DNA of 59,661 nt from NCBI GenBank assembly GCA_001801175.1, contig MGWZ01000063.1, positions 1 to 59,661 on the forward strand. The letters run 5' to 3'. The DNA comes from Gallionellales bacterium RIFCSPLOWO2_02_FULL_57_47. Its GTDB lineage: Bacteria; Pseudomonadota; Gammaproteobacteria; Burkholderiales; Gallionellaceae. The translations under genes and the position numbers were made by a program. The notes beneath the pieces were generated by a model. It made no database searches, was not told where the DNA came from, and worked only from the letters and a program-made list of their open reading frames with translations. Shown one piece after another: positions 52,465 to 59,661 of this stretch (positions are counted from its first letter, which is position 1; each line of letters begins with the position of its first letter).

Positions 52465-53468
52465 GCAGCCAATTCCCCAAGGTAATGCAGTCGCGTTCCG
52501 CGCTGCGCCTGTTCCGAAAAAAACTCGTCCACTGCCGCCAACTGCCCGGCAGTGCTTTCCAATTGATTCATGCGGTGGCGGAAATGCGCCGAACCGGCCA
52601 GCCCTTTGGTGTACCAGCCGATGTGCTTGCGCGCCACGCGCAACCCGGTGTGCTCACCATAAAATTCGTACAGCTCATGCACATGCGCCAGCAGCACGCG
52701 GTGGATTTCGCCGACTTCCGGCGCAGGAAGATGCTCGCCGGTTTTCAGAAAATGCCCGATCTCGCGGAACAGCCACGGGCGGCCTTGCGCTGCGCGACCT
52801 ATCATCACCGCATCCGCGCCGGTTTGATCCAGCACGAATTTGGCTTTTTCGGGCGTCGTGATGTCGCCATTGGCGATGATGGGTATGCTCACGCTGGCCT
52901 TCACCGCCGCGATGGTGTCGTACTCCGCATCGCCGGTGTAGGCGCAGGCGCGGGTGCGGCCATGAATTGCCAGCGCCTGGACACCGGACGTTTCGGCAAT
53001 TCGGGCGATGCGTATCGCGTTGCGATTCTGTCTGTCCCATCCGGTGCGGATCTTGAGAGTGACCGGGACATTCACCGCGCTGACCACCGCTTCCAGCAGC
53101 CGGGCTACCAGCGGCTCGTTCCGCAACAGCGCGGAACCTGCCATCACGTTGCAGATTTTTTTTGCGGGACAACCCATGTTGATGTCGATGATTTGCGCAC
53201 CGCGATCCACGTTGTGTTTCGCGGCCAGAGCCAGCATTTTTGCATCGGCGCCGACGATCTGAACCGAGACCGGATCGGCCTCGCCTTGATGGTCGGCGCG
53301 ACGCATGGTTTTTTCCGAGCCATACAACAACGAATTGGACGCCACCATTTCGCTCACCGCCATGCCCGCGCCCATGCGCCTGCATAACATGCGGAAAGGC
53401 CGGTCCGTCACCCCCGCCATGGGGGCAACAATCATATTGTTTTTCAGTTGATAGGGGCCGATACGCAT
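52461..53468 (-). CDS. dusB: tRNA-dihydrouridine synthase B
   Basis: This 335-residue FMN TIM-barrel enzyme reduces uridine 17 in the tRNA D-loop. It begins MRIGPYQLKNNMIVAPMAGV and has VQIVGADAKML, the catalytic Cys in DINMGCPAKKI, VTLKIRTGWD, ALAIHGRTRACAYTG, and GADAVMIGRAAQGRPWLF. The conserved C-terminal helix region (HTGLRVARKHIGWYTKGL) places it in the DusB group. fis follows with a 4-bp overlap. Confidence 0.95.
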   Translation of the reverse strand: MRIGPYQLKNNMIVAPMAGVTDRPFRMLCRRMGAGMAVSEMVASNSLLYGSEKTMRRADHQGEADPVSVQIVGADAKMLALAAKHNVDRGAQIIDINMGCPAKKICNVMAGSALLRNEPLVARLLEAVVSAVNVPVTLKIRTGWDRQNRNAIRIARIAETSGVQALAIHGRTRACAYTGDAEYDTIAAVKASVSIPIIANGDITTPEKAKFVLDQTGADAVMIGRAAQGRPWLFREIGHFLKTGEHLPAPEVGEIHRVLLAHVHELYEFYGEHTGLRVARKHIGWYTKGLAGSAHFRHRMNQLESTAGQLAAVDEFFSEQAQRGTRLHYLGELAA

Positions 53469-53717
53469 GTTGGTTTTCCGCGAGGGGGGTGGGATTATAA
53501 ATGAAACCGGGTGGCATGTTATGATTCTGCTGCATGAATTTTGATATCGTGATTGCCGCTGGTTGACAGGCGCGTGCCTGCTCGGTTGCCGCCCTGATTT
53601 GCCCCTGGCTGCTGCCGGGTTTCATGCACAATCCGGGGTTGAATGCCGCCCGTCATATCGACCGGACAGTATCTGCTGGTACAAGCAGCCTTTTAATAAA
53701 CAATAGAGAATATTTTC

Positions 53718-54410
53718 ATGAAAAAACTGCCTGCCCTGATTTTGTTTACCCTGCTTTCTTCAGCTCATGCCGGAGAAGCTGAAATTCGCCAGTCGATGCA
53801 AAGCAAATTTCCGAACATCGGCAAACTCGAGCACATCGTTAAAACACCATACGCTGAGCTGTATGAGATTGTCATTGACGGCCAGCTTTTGTACACCGAT
53901 GAAAAAGGGCAATATCTGTTCGATGGCAGCATAATCGAGACGAAAAGCCGCCTAAACCTGAGCGATGAACGGCGGCGCAAATTATTTGCGATCAATTTTG
54001 ACAAGCTGCAGCTCGGCCTTGCGGTGAAAAAAGTAAAGGGCAATGGCAAGCGCAGGATGGCCTATTTTACCGATCCCAACTGCAGCTTCTGCAAGCGTCT
54101 GGAAAAAGAACTGGCCAAGGTAAGCGATGTCACACTATACGTGTATCTGTATCCGATTTTCCCGAACTCAAGTGAAACCGTGCGCAACGTGCTCTGTGCA
54201 AAAGACCCGGTCAAAGCGTGGGATGACTTGATGTTGAACAGCATCGCCCCAGCCGGCGCGAATTGCGAAACATCAACCGACAAGGTGCTGGCCCTGGGTA
54301 AGGAACTTCGCGTCAACGGCACGCCGAACCTGATTTTTGGCAACGGGACCCAATCCCCGGGTTATTTGCCGGCGGAAGAAATTGAAAAAAATTTGAACGA
54401 TACAAACTAA
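53718..54410 (+). CDS. DsbC/DsbG-like thiol:disulphide interchange protein
   Basis: This 230-residue periplasmic protein has a signal peptide (MKKLPALILFTLLSSAHA). An N-terminal dimerisation region (EIRQSMQSKFPNIGKLEHIV) is followed by a linker and a thioredoxin-fold domain with DPNCSFCKRLEKEL, active-site Cys about 122 and 125, and the cis-Pro loop NGTPNLIFGNG. The active site CSFC differs from the CGYC of E. coli DsbC. Two further Cys are present in NVLCAKD and ANCETS. It should isomerise or reduce wrong disulphides in the periplasm. Followed after 11 bp by the PAS-GGDEF gene on the same strand. Confidence 0.88.
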   Translation: MKKLPALILFTLLSSAHAGEAEIRQSMQSKFPNIGKLEHIVKTPYAELYEIVIDGQLLYTDEKGQYLFDGSIIETKSRLNLSDERRRKLFAINFDKLQLGLAVKKVKGNGKRRMAYFTDPNCSFCKRLEKELAKVSDVTLYVYLYPIFPNSSETVRNVLCAKDPVKAWDDLMLNSIAPAGANCETSTDKVLALGKELRVNGTPNLIFGNGTQSPGYLPAEEIEKNLNDTN

Positions 54411-54421
54411 TAGGACTCATC

Positions 54422-55324
54422 ATGGATCGCACAGCAAACATTTCCCAGGATTTGCTTACCAAGGCCATCAATGAATCGCACGATGGCATTATTATCGCCG
54501 ATGCGCAGCAGCAGGGTTTCCCCCTGGTTTATGCCAACCATGGATTTGAGAATTTGACCGGCTATTCCGCTGACGAAGTCATCGGCAAGAGCTATCACTT
54601 CCTTCAGGGGGGCGATGTTGGGCAGCCGGAAGCGGCGGCAATAAATGCTGCGATTGCCAGCAACGAGAGTTGCGTTGTTACGTTGCGCAACTATCGCAAG
54701 GACGGGTCAATGTTCTGGAATGAGACCAGCATTTCTCCGATGCATAACGCCGAATCCGCCCCCACCCATTTCATCGCTATCCAGAAAGATGTGACGGCCA
54801 GAATTTTGCTGGAACAACAGATGGGCCGCGTCGATCCGCTGGTCGGGATCAGCAACCGCCACCATTTCGACCAGCGATTCACCGATGCGCTGGTCTTTGC
54901 CAAGCGCGCCCACAGCGGGATGTCGGTATTGATAATTGAACCGGATCTCTTCAGCCAGTTCATTCAGCGCTATGGGCAGTCGGCGGGTGACGAGTGTCTG
55001 CGCAGCGTGGGCGATTGCATCGCAAAGTTGTTTGTGCGCACGTCGGATTGCGTGGCGCGATACGAAGGCGGGGAGTTTGCCGTCGTGTCTTTGTCCTTTG
55101 GCGCCGGTGCATTGCGCCAGCACACCCAGAAGCTTTGCGAGCAGGTGCACATGCTGAACATCCCGCACAGCGATTCGCCGCTGGGAGTGGTCACCGTCAG
55201 TGTTGGCGGGGTTCATTGCATGCCGACTCGGGAAACCACGGAGGAAATGCTTATCGGGCTGGCCAATTCAAAATTACAGGCCGCCAAGCGCAGCGGATGC
55301 AACAGCGCGCTCATTATCGGGTAA
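54422..55324 (+). CDS. LOV-like PAS domain with degenerate GGDEF domain
   Basis: This 300-residue cytoplasmic protein has a PAS domain (about 10-130) with strong LOV-type features: PLVYANHGFENLTGYSADEV, GKSYHFLQGGD and LRNYRKDGSMFWNETSISPM. In light-sensing LOV domains the motif is GxNCRFLQ; here the photoactive Cys position is Tyr58. A GGDEF domain follows (about 135-300), but its signature reads ARYEGGEFAVV instead of RYGG[DE]EF, so the first Gly and the acidic residue are changed and cyclase activity is doubtful. It may sense redox or flavin state and act as a c-di-GMP effector. Probably co-transcribed with the DsbC-like gene. Confidence 0.85.
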   Translation: MDRTANISQDLLTKAINESHDGIIIADAQQQGFPLVYANHGFENLTGYSADEVIGKSYHFLQGGDVGQPEAAAINAAIASNESCVVTLRNYRKDGSMFWNETSISPMHNAESAPTHFIAIQKDVTARILLEQQMGRVDPLVGISNRHHFDQRFTDALVFAKRAHSGMSVLIIEPDLFSQFIQRYGQSAGDECLRSVGDCIAKLFVRTSDCVARYEGGEFAVVSLSFGAGALRQHTQKLCEQVHMLNIPHSDSPLGVVTVSVGGVHCMPTRETTEEMLIGLANSKLQAAKRSGCNSALIIG

Positions 55325-55351
55325 GAATTACCGCCGGCCGGATGTTTGCCG

Positions 55352-56557
55352 CTACTGGCCAAGCGCCGGTTCCGCGCCCTTGGGAAACAACACCCACATC
55401 TGGCCGCTCTGCTTCATGCGTCCCGCCTGATTTCCGGCCTGTTCACCGAAACCCCAGAAGAAATCGCCGCGTACCGCACCCCTGATCGCACCGCCGGTAT
55501 CCTGTGCCAGCATCAGGCGGTTCAGCGGCTCGACCGTGTTCGGATAAGTGGTGGCGAGGAACACCGGCGCGCCAAGCGGGATGGTGCGCGCATCGACAGC
55601 CAGGCTGTATTCATTGGTCAGAGGCACACCCAAAGCACCCAGCGGAGCGGGGAGTTCATTGGGCAATTCGCGGAAAAACACATAGCTGGGGTTAAATTCC
55701 AGCAGGCTGTCCAGTTTTTCTGGATTTTTTTGCGCCCACAGCTTGATGTTCTGCATCGAGGATTCCTCGAGTTTGAACGCGCCCATTTCGACCAGCTTCT
55801 TGCCGATGGAAGTGTAAGGGTGGCCGTTCTGCTCGGCATAACCGACTTTCACCAGGCTGCCGTCCGGCAATTCGATGCGTCCCGATCCCTGGATTTGCAG
55901 GAAGAACAAATCGACCGCGTTGTCCACCCAGAATAATTCGCGCCCCTGCAGCGGGGCTTTGCCGTTATCGATCTCGCTGCGCTTGTAATAAGGCACGATG
56001 CGATTGCCTTGCAACCGTCCGCGCAAACGCAAATCCTTCAGTTGCGGATACACATCGCCCAGATCGATGGCCAGCAAATCATCCGGAGCAGCATACAGCG
56101 GATAGCGAAAGCGGGCTGTTTTAACCCGGCTGCCGGCAAGCTTGGGCTCATAGTAACCGGTGATCAATCCCTGCGAAGAACCATCCGGATTGAATACCTG
56201 ATAGGGGGTAAAACCCTCCTCAAAAAATGCGCGCAGCGAGTTGTTGTCCGGCTGTGTCAGCTCATAGGCGCGCGCGCATATCGACTGCCAGCCCGGCTTG
56301 TTCTTCAGCGCGCTGCAGCTTTGCCAAAAGGCCGCCCAGGTTTGCCGCAAGTCTATCGTTTGCCAATCCGGCAACATCTCCCACTTGCTTACCGCAAACG
56401 GCGTGTAGGGCGCAGTGTCGGCAGTCGCCAGCACGACGGGCGGCTTGGGCGGCGCGGTGCAGGCGGCAAGAAAGACCAGAAGCAGGGGCGCCGCGCGCCG
56501 TGCCCATGAAAAACGGGGAAAAAGGGAAAAATGATTAATGTAAAACACGTGGCACAC
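55352..56557 (-). CDS. mltA: Membrane-bound lytic murein transglycosylase A
   Basis: This protein of about 401 residues is a lipoprotein: LLLVFLAAC with the lipidated Cys at about 33. The MltA barrel includes AFFEEGFTPYQVFNPDGSSQ, LITGYYEPKLAGSR, FFLQIQGSGRIELPDG and VGYAEQNGHPYTSIG. The catalytic Asp region is LAQDTGGAIRGAVRGDFFWG. The enzyme cleaves peptidoglycan glycan strands at the outer membrane. The start is GTG at 56557 (a second GTG three codons later is also possible) and overlaps the apaG stop by 23 bp, suggesting coupling. Confidence 0.94.
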   Translation of the reverse strand: MCHVFYINHFSLFPRFSWARRAAPLLLVFLAACTAPPKPPVVLATADTAPYTPFAVSKWEMLPDWQTIDLRQTWAAFWQSCSALKNKPGWQSICARAYELTQPDNNSLRAFFEEGFTPYQVFNPDGSSQGLITGYYEPKLAGSRVKTARFRYPLYAAPDDLLAIDLGDVYPQLKDLRLRGRLQGNRIVPYYKRSEIDNGKAPLQGRELFWVDNAVDLFFLQIQGSGRIELPDGSLVKVGYAEQNGHPYTSIGKKLVEMGAFKLEESSMQNIKLWAQKNPEKLDSLLEFNPSYVFFRELPNELPAPLGALGVPLTNEYSLAVDARTIPLGAPVFLATTYPNTVEPLNRLMLAQDTGGAIRGAVRGDFFWGFGEQAGNQAGRMKQSGQMWVLFPKGAEPALGQ

Positions 56558-56918
56558 TCAGGACGAATTGCGGAATTTCGACTTCAAATTCGGAGCCATC
56601 CTCGGCCTGCATCCGGTAACTGCCGCGCATCGTGCCGACCTGCGTGGTCAGCACCGTGCCGCTGGTGTACTCAAAACCCTGGTTCGGCTTGAGCAATGGC
56701 TGTTCTCCCACCACGCCTTGACCGCGCACTTCCTGCACGTGGTTATGGGCATCGGTAATGACCCAATGGCGGCTGATGAGCCTGGCTGGCACGCTACCGG
56801 TGTTGGTGATGGTGATGGTGTATGAAAAAACGAATCGGTTGCCCGATTCATCGGATTGCTCCGGCAGGTAATTTACCTGCGTTTGTATATCGATGCCATG
56901 TGGATCTATTTTTTCCAT
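56535..56918 (-). CDS. apaG: ApaG family protein
   Basis: This 127-residue single fibronectin-III-like domain matches ApaG: VNYLPEQSDESGNRFVFSYT, ITITNTGSVPARLISRHWVI, VRGQGVVGEQPLLKPNQGFE, YTSGT and MRGSYRM. The bacterial protein has been linked to Co/Mg tolerance and related processes, but the molecular role is not settled. In-frame ATGs also occur at 56927 and 56954; 56918 gives the family length. It is divergent from ilvA and overlaps mltA. Confidence 0.92.
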   Translation of the reverse strand: MEKIDPHGIDIQTQVNYLPEQSDESGNRFVFSYTITITNTGSVPARLISRHWVITDAHNHVQEVRGQGVVGEQPLLKPNQGFEYTSGTVLTTQVGTMRGSYRMQAEDGSEFEVEIPQFVLSVPRVLH

Positions 56919-57011
56919 GCGTGGCATTTGAACCGATTTTGCCTTATGTCGCAAGAGCTTCGCTGCACTTTTATGCTAATCTGCGCGGGAATTTTCCAAA
57001 CAAATATAAAC

Positions 57012-58520
57012 ATGAACGGTTATTTGAAGCGCATCCTGAACGCCCGCGTCTACGACGTGGCGGTTGAAACGCCACTGGAGGCGGCGCCCAATTTGTCGGC
57101 GCGCATCGGCAATACCGTGTTGCTCAAACGCGAGGACATGCAGCCGGTGTTCTCCTTCAAGCTGCGCGGAGCGTACAACAAAATGGCGCAGCTTACGCCG
57201 GAACAGCTCAAGCGGGGGGTGATCGCCGCCTCGGCGGGAAATCACGCGCAGGGCGTGGCGCTCTCGGCGCAAAAACTGGGCTGCAAGGCAGTCATTGTCA
57301 TGCCCACCACCACCCCGCATATCAAGATACAGGCAGTGGCCGGCCGTGGCGCGAAAGTGGTGCTGCACGGCGATTCGTATTCCGATGCCTACCAGCATGC
57401 GCTGGAGTTGGAGCAACAAAGCCGGATGACTTTCGTGCATCCGTATGACGACCCCGACGTGATTGCAGGTCAGGGTACCATCGGCATGGAAATCCTGCGC
57501 CAGCACACCCGTCCGATCCACGCGATTTTCGTCGCCATCGGCGGCGGCGGGCTGATTTCCGGCGTAGCGGCTTACGTCAAGCAACTGCGGCCCGATATCA
57601 GGATCATCGGCGTGCAACCGGTCGATTCCGATGCCATGTATCGCTCGCTGAAAGCCAAACGGCGCGTCACGCTCGACCATGTCGGGCTGTTTGCCGACGG
57701 CGTGGCAGTCAAGCAGGTCGGGCAGGAAACCTTCCGCCTGTGCCGCAAGCTGGTCGATGAAATCATCCTGGTGGATACCGATACCGCCTGCGCCGCGCTC
57801 AAGGATGTTTTCGAAGACACGCGCTCGATACTGGAACCGGCGGGTGCGCTGTCCATCGCCGGTGCCAAGCTGTATGCCGCCCGCGAAAAGCTCAAGGGCG
57901 AAACGCTGGTTGCCATCGCCAGCGGCGCGAACATGAATTTCGACCGGCTGCGTTTCGTCGCTGAACGCGCCGATATCGGCGAGAAACGCGAGGCGATCCT
58001 CGCGGTCACGATTCCGGAAACGCCGGGCAGCTTCCGCAAATTCTGCGCGCTGCTGGGCAAGCGCAACATCACCGAATTCAACTATCGCTACGCCGACCCG
58101 AAACTGGCGCATGTCTTCGTCGGTATCCAGGTGCGCGATCAACTGGAAACTGCCGAGCTGGTGAACAAGTTGCAGCACAATAAATTGGCCACGCTGGATC
58201 TTTCCGACAACGAAATGGCCAAGCTGCACCTGCGCCATCTGGTCGGCGGCCACGCGCCGGAAGTGAAGGACGAAATCATGTTCCGCTTCGAGTTCCCAGA
58301 ACGCCCCGGCGCGCTGATGAATTTCCTCAACAGCATGAGCCACAACTGGAACATCAGCCTGTTCCACTACCGCAATCACGGCGCGGACTACGGCCGCGTG
58401 CTGGTCGGCATGCAGGTGCCGCACCACGACAAGAAAGCGCTGAAAACCTTCCTCGATACCCTCGGCTACCGCTACTGGGACGAGAGCGGCAACCCGGCGT
58501 ACCGGCTGTTTCTGGGCTGA
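57012..58520 (+). CDS. ilvA: Biosynthetic threonine deaminase
   Basis: This 502-residue PLP enzyme makes 2-oxobutyrate from threonine, the first step to isoleucine. PLP-binding Lys50 lies in VFSFKLRGAYN. ASAGNHAQGVALSAQKLGC, AIGGGGLISGVAAYVK and GVQPVDSDAMYRSLK are family motifs. Two ACT-like regulatory domains at the C-terminus (EAILAVTIPETPGSFRKF and MFRFEFPERPGALMNFL) mark the isoleucine-inhibited biosynthetic form. The frame extends upstream to 56856, but MNGYLKRILNARVYDVAVET at 57012 is the family start. fthC begins 3 bp after the stop. Confidence 0.96.
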   Translation: MNGYLKRILNARVYDVAVETPLEAAPNLSARIGNTVLLKREDMQPVFSFKLRGAYNKMAQLTPEQLKRGVIAASAGNHAQGVALSAQKLGCKAVIVMPTTTPHIKIQAVAGRGAKVVLHGDSYSDAYQHALELEQQSRMTFVHPYDDPDVIAGQGTIGMEILRQHTRPIHAIFVAIGGGGLISGVAAYVKQLRPDIRIIGVQPVDSDAMYRSLKAKRRVTLDHVGLFADGVAVKQVGQETFRLCRKLVDEIILVDTDTACAALKDVFEDTRSILEPAGALSIAGAKLYAAREKLKGETLVAIASGANMNFDRLRFVAERADIGEKREAILAVTIPETPGSFRKFCALLGKRNITEFNYRYADPKLAHVFVGIQVRDQLETAELVNKLQHNKLATLDLSDNEMAKLHLRHLVGGHAPEVKDEIMFRFEFPERPGALMNFLNSMSHNWNISLFHYRNHGADYGRVLVGMQVPHHDKKALKTFLDTLGYRYWDESGNPAYRLFLG

Positions 58521-58523
58521 CCT

Positions 58524-59201
58524 ATGCCGCTATCGCTCAAGCAGGTCATCCGCAAGAGCACGCTATCCCGGCGCGAGCATCTTCCCGCTAGCGTTCGCGC
58601 CGCTCACAGCGCGTCCATCACCGAACGTCTGATGCAGTTGCCGGAGTACCGGCAAGCCGAAGCCGTGCTGGGCTACATGAACTTCGGCGCGGAATTCGCC
58701 AGCGAGTTGTGGGTCGAGCGGGTGTTGGCCGAAGGCAAACGGCTGGCGCTACCCAAGGTGAACCACCACACTAACCAGCTTGACCTGTATTGGGTGGACG
58801 ATCCGGAGAACCAGCTGGCGGCGGGATTGTGGGGAATACGCGAGCCGGTCGTGGAACGCTGCGAGCGGCTGAATGGCCTAAATGAGGTAGAATTCGTCCT
58901 GCTGCCGGGTGTGGCATTTGCCCGCGACGGCGCGCGGTTGGGTTATGGCAGGGGTTTTTACGATAAGCTGCTGATGAAACAACTAGCCATTCGACCAAGC
59001 GAGCAAACAGCACTCGCCAAGCCTGTCCTGAGTGAAGTCGAAGGATCGCTGGTTATGTCAAACATGACTCAACGCCCCGTACTGGCAGCAGCAGCGTTTT
59101 CGCTGCAAATCGTCGAATTTATTCCGCAGGAAGCAACAGATGTAAAAGTCGAGTGGATTATTACCGAGCAGGAAACAATAGCTTGTTCTGTAAATGATTA
59201 A
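58524..59201 (+). CDS. fthC: 5-formyltetrahydrofolate cyclo-ligase
   Basis: This 225-residue enzyme returns 5-formyl-THF to 5,10-methenyl-THF using ATP. It begins SLKQVIRKSTLSRREHLPAS, has ALPKVN and GIREPVVERC, and ends its core with VEFVLLPGVAFARDGARLGY and GRGFYDKLL, the ATP/Mg site. Between DKLLMK and RPVLAAAAFSLQ lie about 30 residues, where homologues usually have about 10. This surplus is made of repeat A (58979-59056) with repeat B (codons 167-174, PVLSEVEG) nested in it. The protein nevertheless continues to a normal C-terminus. Operon with ilvA and probably aceE. Confidence 0.93.
   Translation: MPLSLKQVIRKSTLSRREHLPASVRAAHSASITERLMQLPEYRQAEAVLGYMNFGAEFASELWVERVLAEGKRLALPKVNHHTNQLDLYWVDDPENQLAAGLWGIREPVVERCERLNGLNEVEFVLLPGVAFARDGARLGYGRGFYDKLLMKQLAIRPSEQTALAKPVLSEVEGSLVMSNMTQRPVLAAAAFSLQIVEFIPQEATDVKVEWIITEQETIACSVND
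58979..59056 (+). repeat. Dispersed repeat A, copy 2 (inside fthC), interrupted by repeat B
   Basis: ACAACTAGCCATTCGAC, GCAAACA, GCCAAG and TCGCTGGTTAT occur in the same order and spacing as in the ATPase copy at 8391-8443, except that 24 bp are inserted between GCCAAG and TCGCTGG. The repeat is read here in a different frame from the ATPase. Confidence 0.7.
59022..59045. repeat. 24-bp repeat B insertion nested in repeat A of fthC
   Basis: The plus strand reads CCTGTCCTGAGTGAAGTC followed by GAAGGA, exactly codons 167-174. It has the same length as the hemF and purD insertions and is in the same orientation as the purD coding strand. Confidence 0.8.
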
Positions 59202-59227
59202 CGTTGCGATAACGAGAGAGTAAAGAC

Positions 59228-59661
59228 ATGGCAACCTTACCCGATAACGACCCGCAAGAAACCCGAGAGTGGCTGGATGCGCTTGAGTCCGTGCTGGAAA
59301 ACGAAGGCGCGGAGCGTGCGCATTTCCTGCTCGATCAGTTGATCGACAAGGCGCGCAGCGCCGGTGCGGGCGTGCCGTTCAGCGCGACCACACCCTATTG
59401 CAACACCATCCCGCCGGAGAAAGAGCAGCGCTCCGCCGGCAACCATGAACTGGAACACCGCATTCGCGCCGTTACGCGCTGGAATGCGATGGCGCTGGTG
59501 CTGAATGCCAACCGCGACTCTTCCGAGCTGGGCGGGCACATCGCCACCTTTGCCTCGGCGGCGACTTTATATGACGTGGCGTTCAATCATTTTTTCCATG
59601 GCGTAACCGAAGACCACGGCGGCGACCTGGTGTATTTTCAGGGGCATTCCTCGCCCGGCAT
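59228..59661 (+). CDS. aceE: Pyruvate dehydrogenase E1 component (homodimeric type), N-terminal part
   Basis: This partial gene starts with ATG at 59228 and is cut by the window end; 144 residues are visible. It begins MATLPDNDPQETREWLDALE and continues with HFLLDQLIDKARSAG, TTPYCNTIPPEKE, IRAVTRWNAMALVLNAN and LGGHIATFASAATLYDVAFN, then YFQGHSSPG. This is the well-conserved N-terminus of AceE, which decarboxylates pyruvate with thiamine diphosphate in the pyruvate dehydrogenase complex. GAGAGAG lies shortly upstream. It follows fthC by 26 bp. Confidence 0.95.
   Translation, partial: MATLPDNDPQETREWLDALESVLENEGAERAHFLLDQLIDKARSAGAGVPFSATTPYCNTIPPEKEQRSAGNHELEHRIRAVTRWNAMALVLNANRDSSELGGHIATFASAATLYDVAFNHFFHGVTEDHGGDLVYFQGHSSPG

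Overview
The window looks like a contiguous piece of a betaproteobacterial chromosome, probably in or near the Nitrosomonadales (for example Gallionellaceae). This rests on moderately GC-rich DNA, on family-typical proteins, and on gene orders I recognise from that group: dusB-fis-purH-purD-tsaC-hemF; metK-ahcY-tfoX-holin-metF-trhP; midA-like/pteridine reductase/ttcA; slt-cca; and ilvA-fthC-aceE. The species was not determined. No rRNA, tRNA or CRISPR array was found.

Region 1 (1-10 kb). At the left edge is a minus-strand operon of a HigB-like toxin, a HigA-like antitoxin and the start of a SecB-like chaperone, with a 16-bp palindrome placed between promoter hexamers. This is the layout of a toxin-antitoxin-chaperone (TAC) module. 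Next come ettA, a ferritin-like protein, a small orphan gene, a TPR/SPINDLY-type glycosyltransferase with a partner methyltransferase, and a large P2-type cation ATPase.

Region 2 (10-22 kb). A 149-bp MITE-like palindromic element precedes slt-cca and a GGDEF-EAL protein. A disturbed zone follows at 16.4-18.0 kb. It holds a duplicated 3' end of the midA-like gene, the C-terminal remnant of a REP-associated (RAYT) transposase, an XRE regulator and an outer-membrane barrel protein. The intact midA-like gene, a pteridine reductase, ttcA and a yfaZ homologue come next.

Region 3 (22-32 kb). This is the S-adenosylmethionine cycle operon: metK, then ahcY behind an SAH riboswitch with a readable expression platform, then tfoX-like, holin-like, metF and trhP. 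Divergent to it are two LpxL-family acyltransferases and ubiD.

Region 4 (32-47.5 kb). An envelope and signalling block. It has a CHASE2 adenylate cyclase next to a 1261-residue secreted NHL/Fn3/transglutaminase/TPR protein, pbpG, an Atm1-type ABC exporter whose start codon is followed by a run of ten C, and a TetR-RND-LolA-like-outer-membrane-barrel operon.

Region 5 (47.5-59.7 kb). Mostly housekeeping: hemF, tsaC, purD, purH, fis, dusB, a DsbC-like protein with a LOV-like PAS/degenerate GGDEF protein, mltA, apaG, ilvA, fthC and the start of aceE.

The most unusual signal is a set of short dispersed repeats inside housekeeping genes. hemF, purD and fthC each carry an extra 24-bp (8-codon), codon-aligned insertion from one family (core CCTTCGAC...CTCAGGACAGG). 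A composite cluster of the same family sits in the midA-like gene. A second repeat of about 53 bp is shared by the P-type ATPase and fthC, in different reading frames, and in fthC the 24-bp element is nested inside it. Several further palindromic elements lie between genes.
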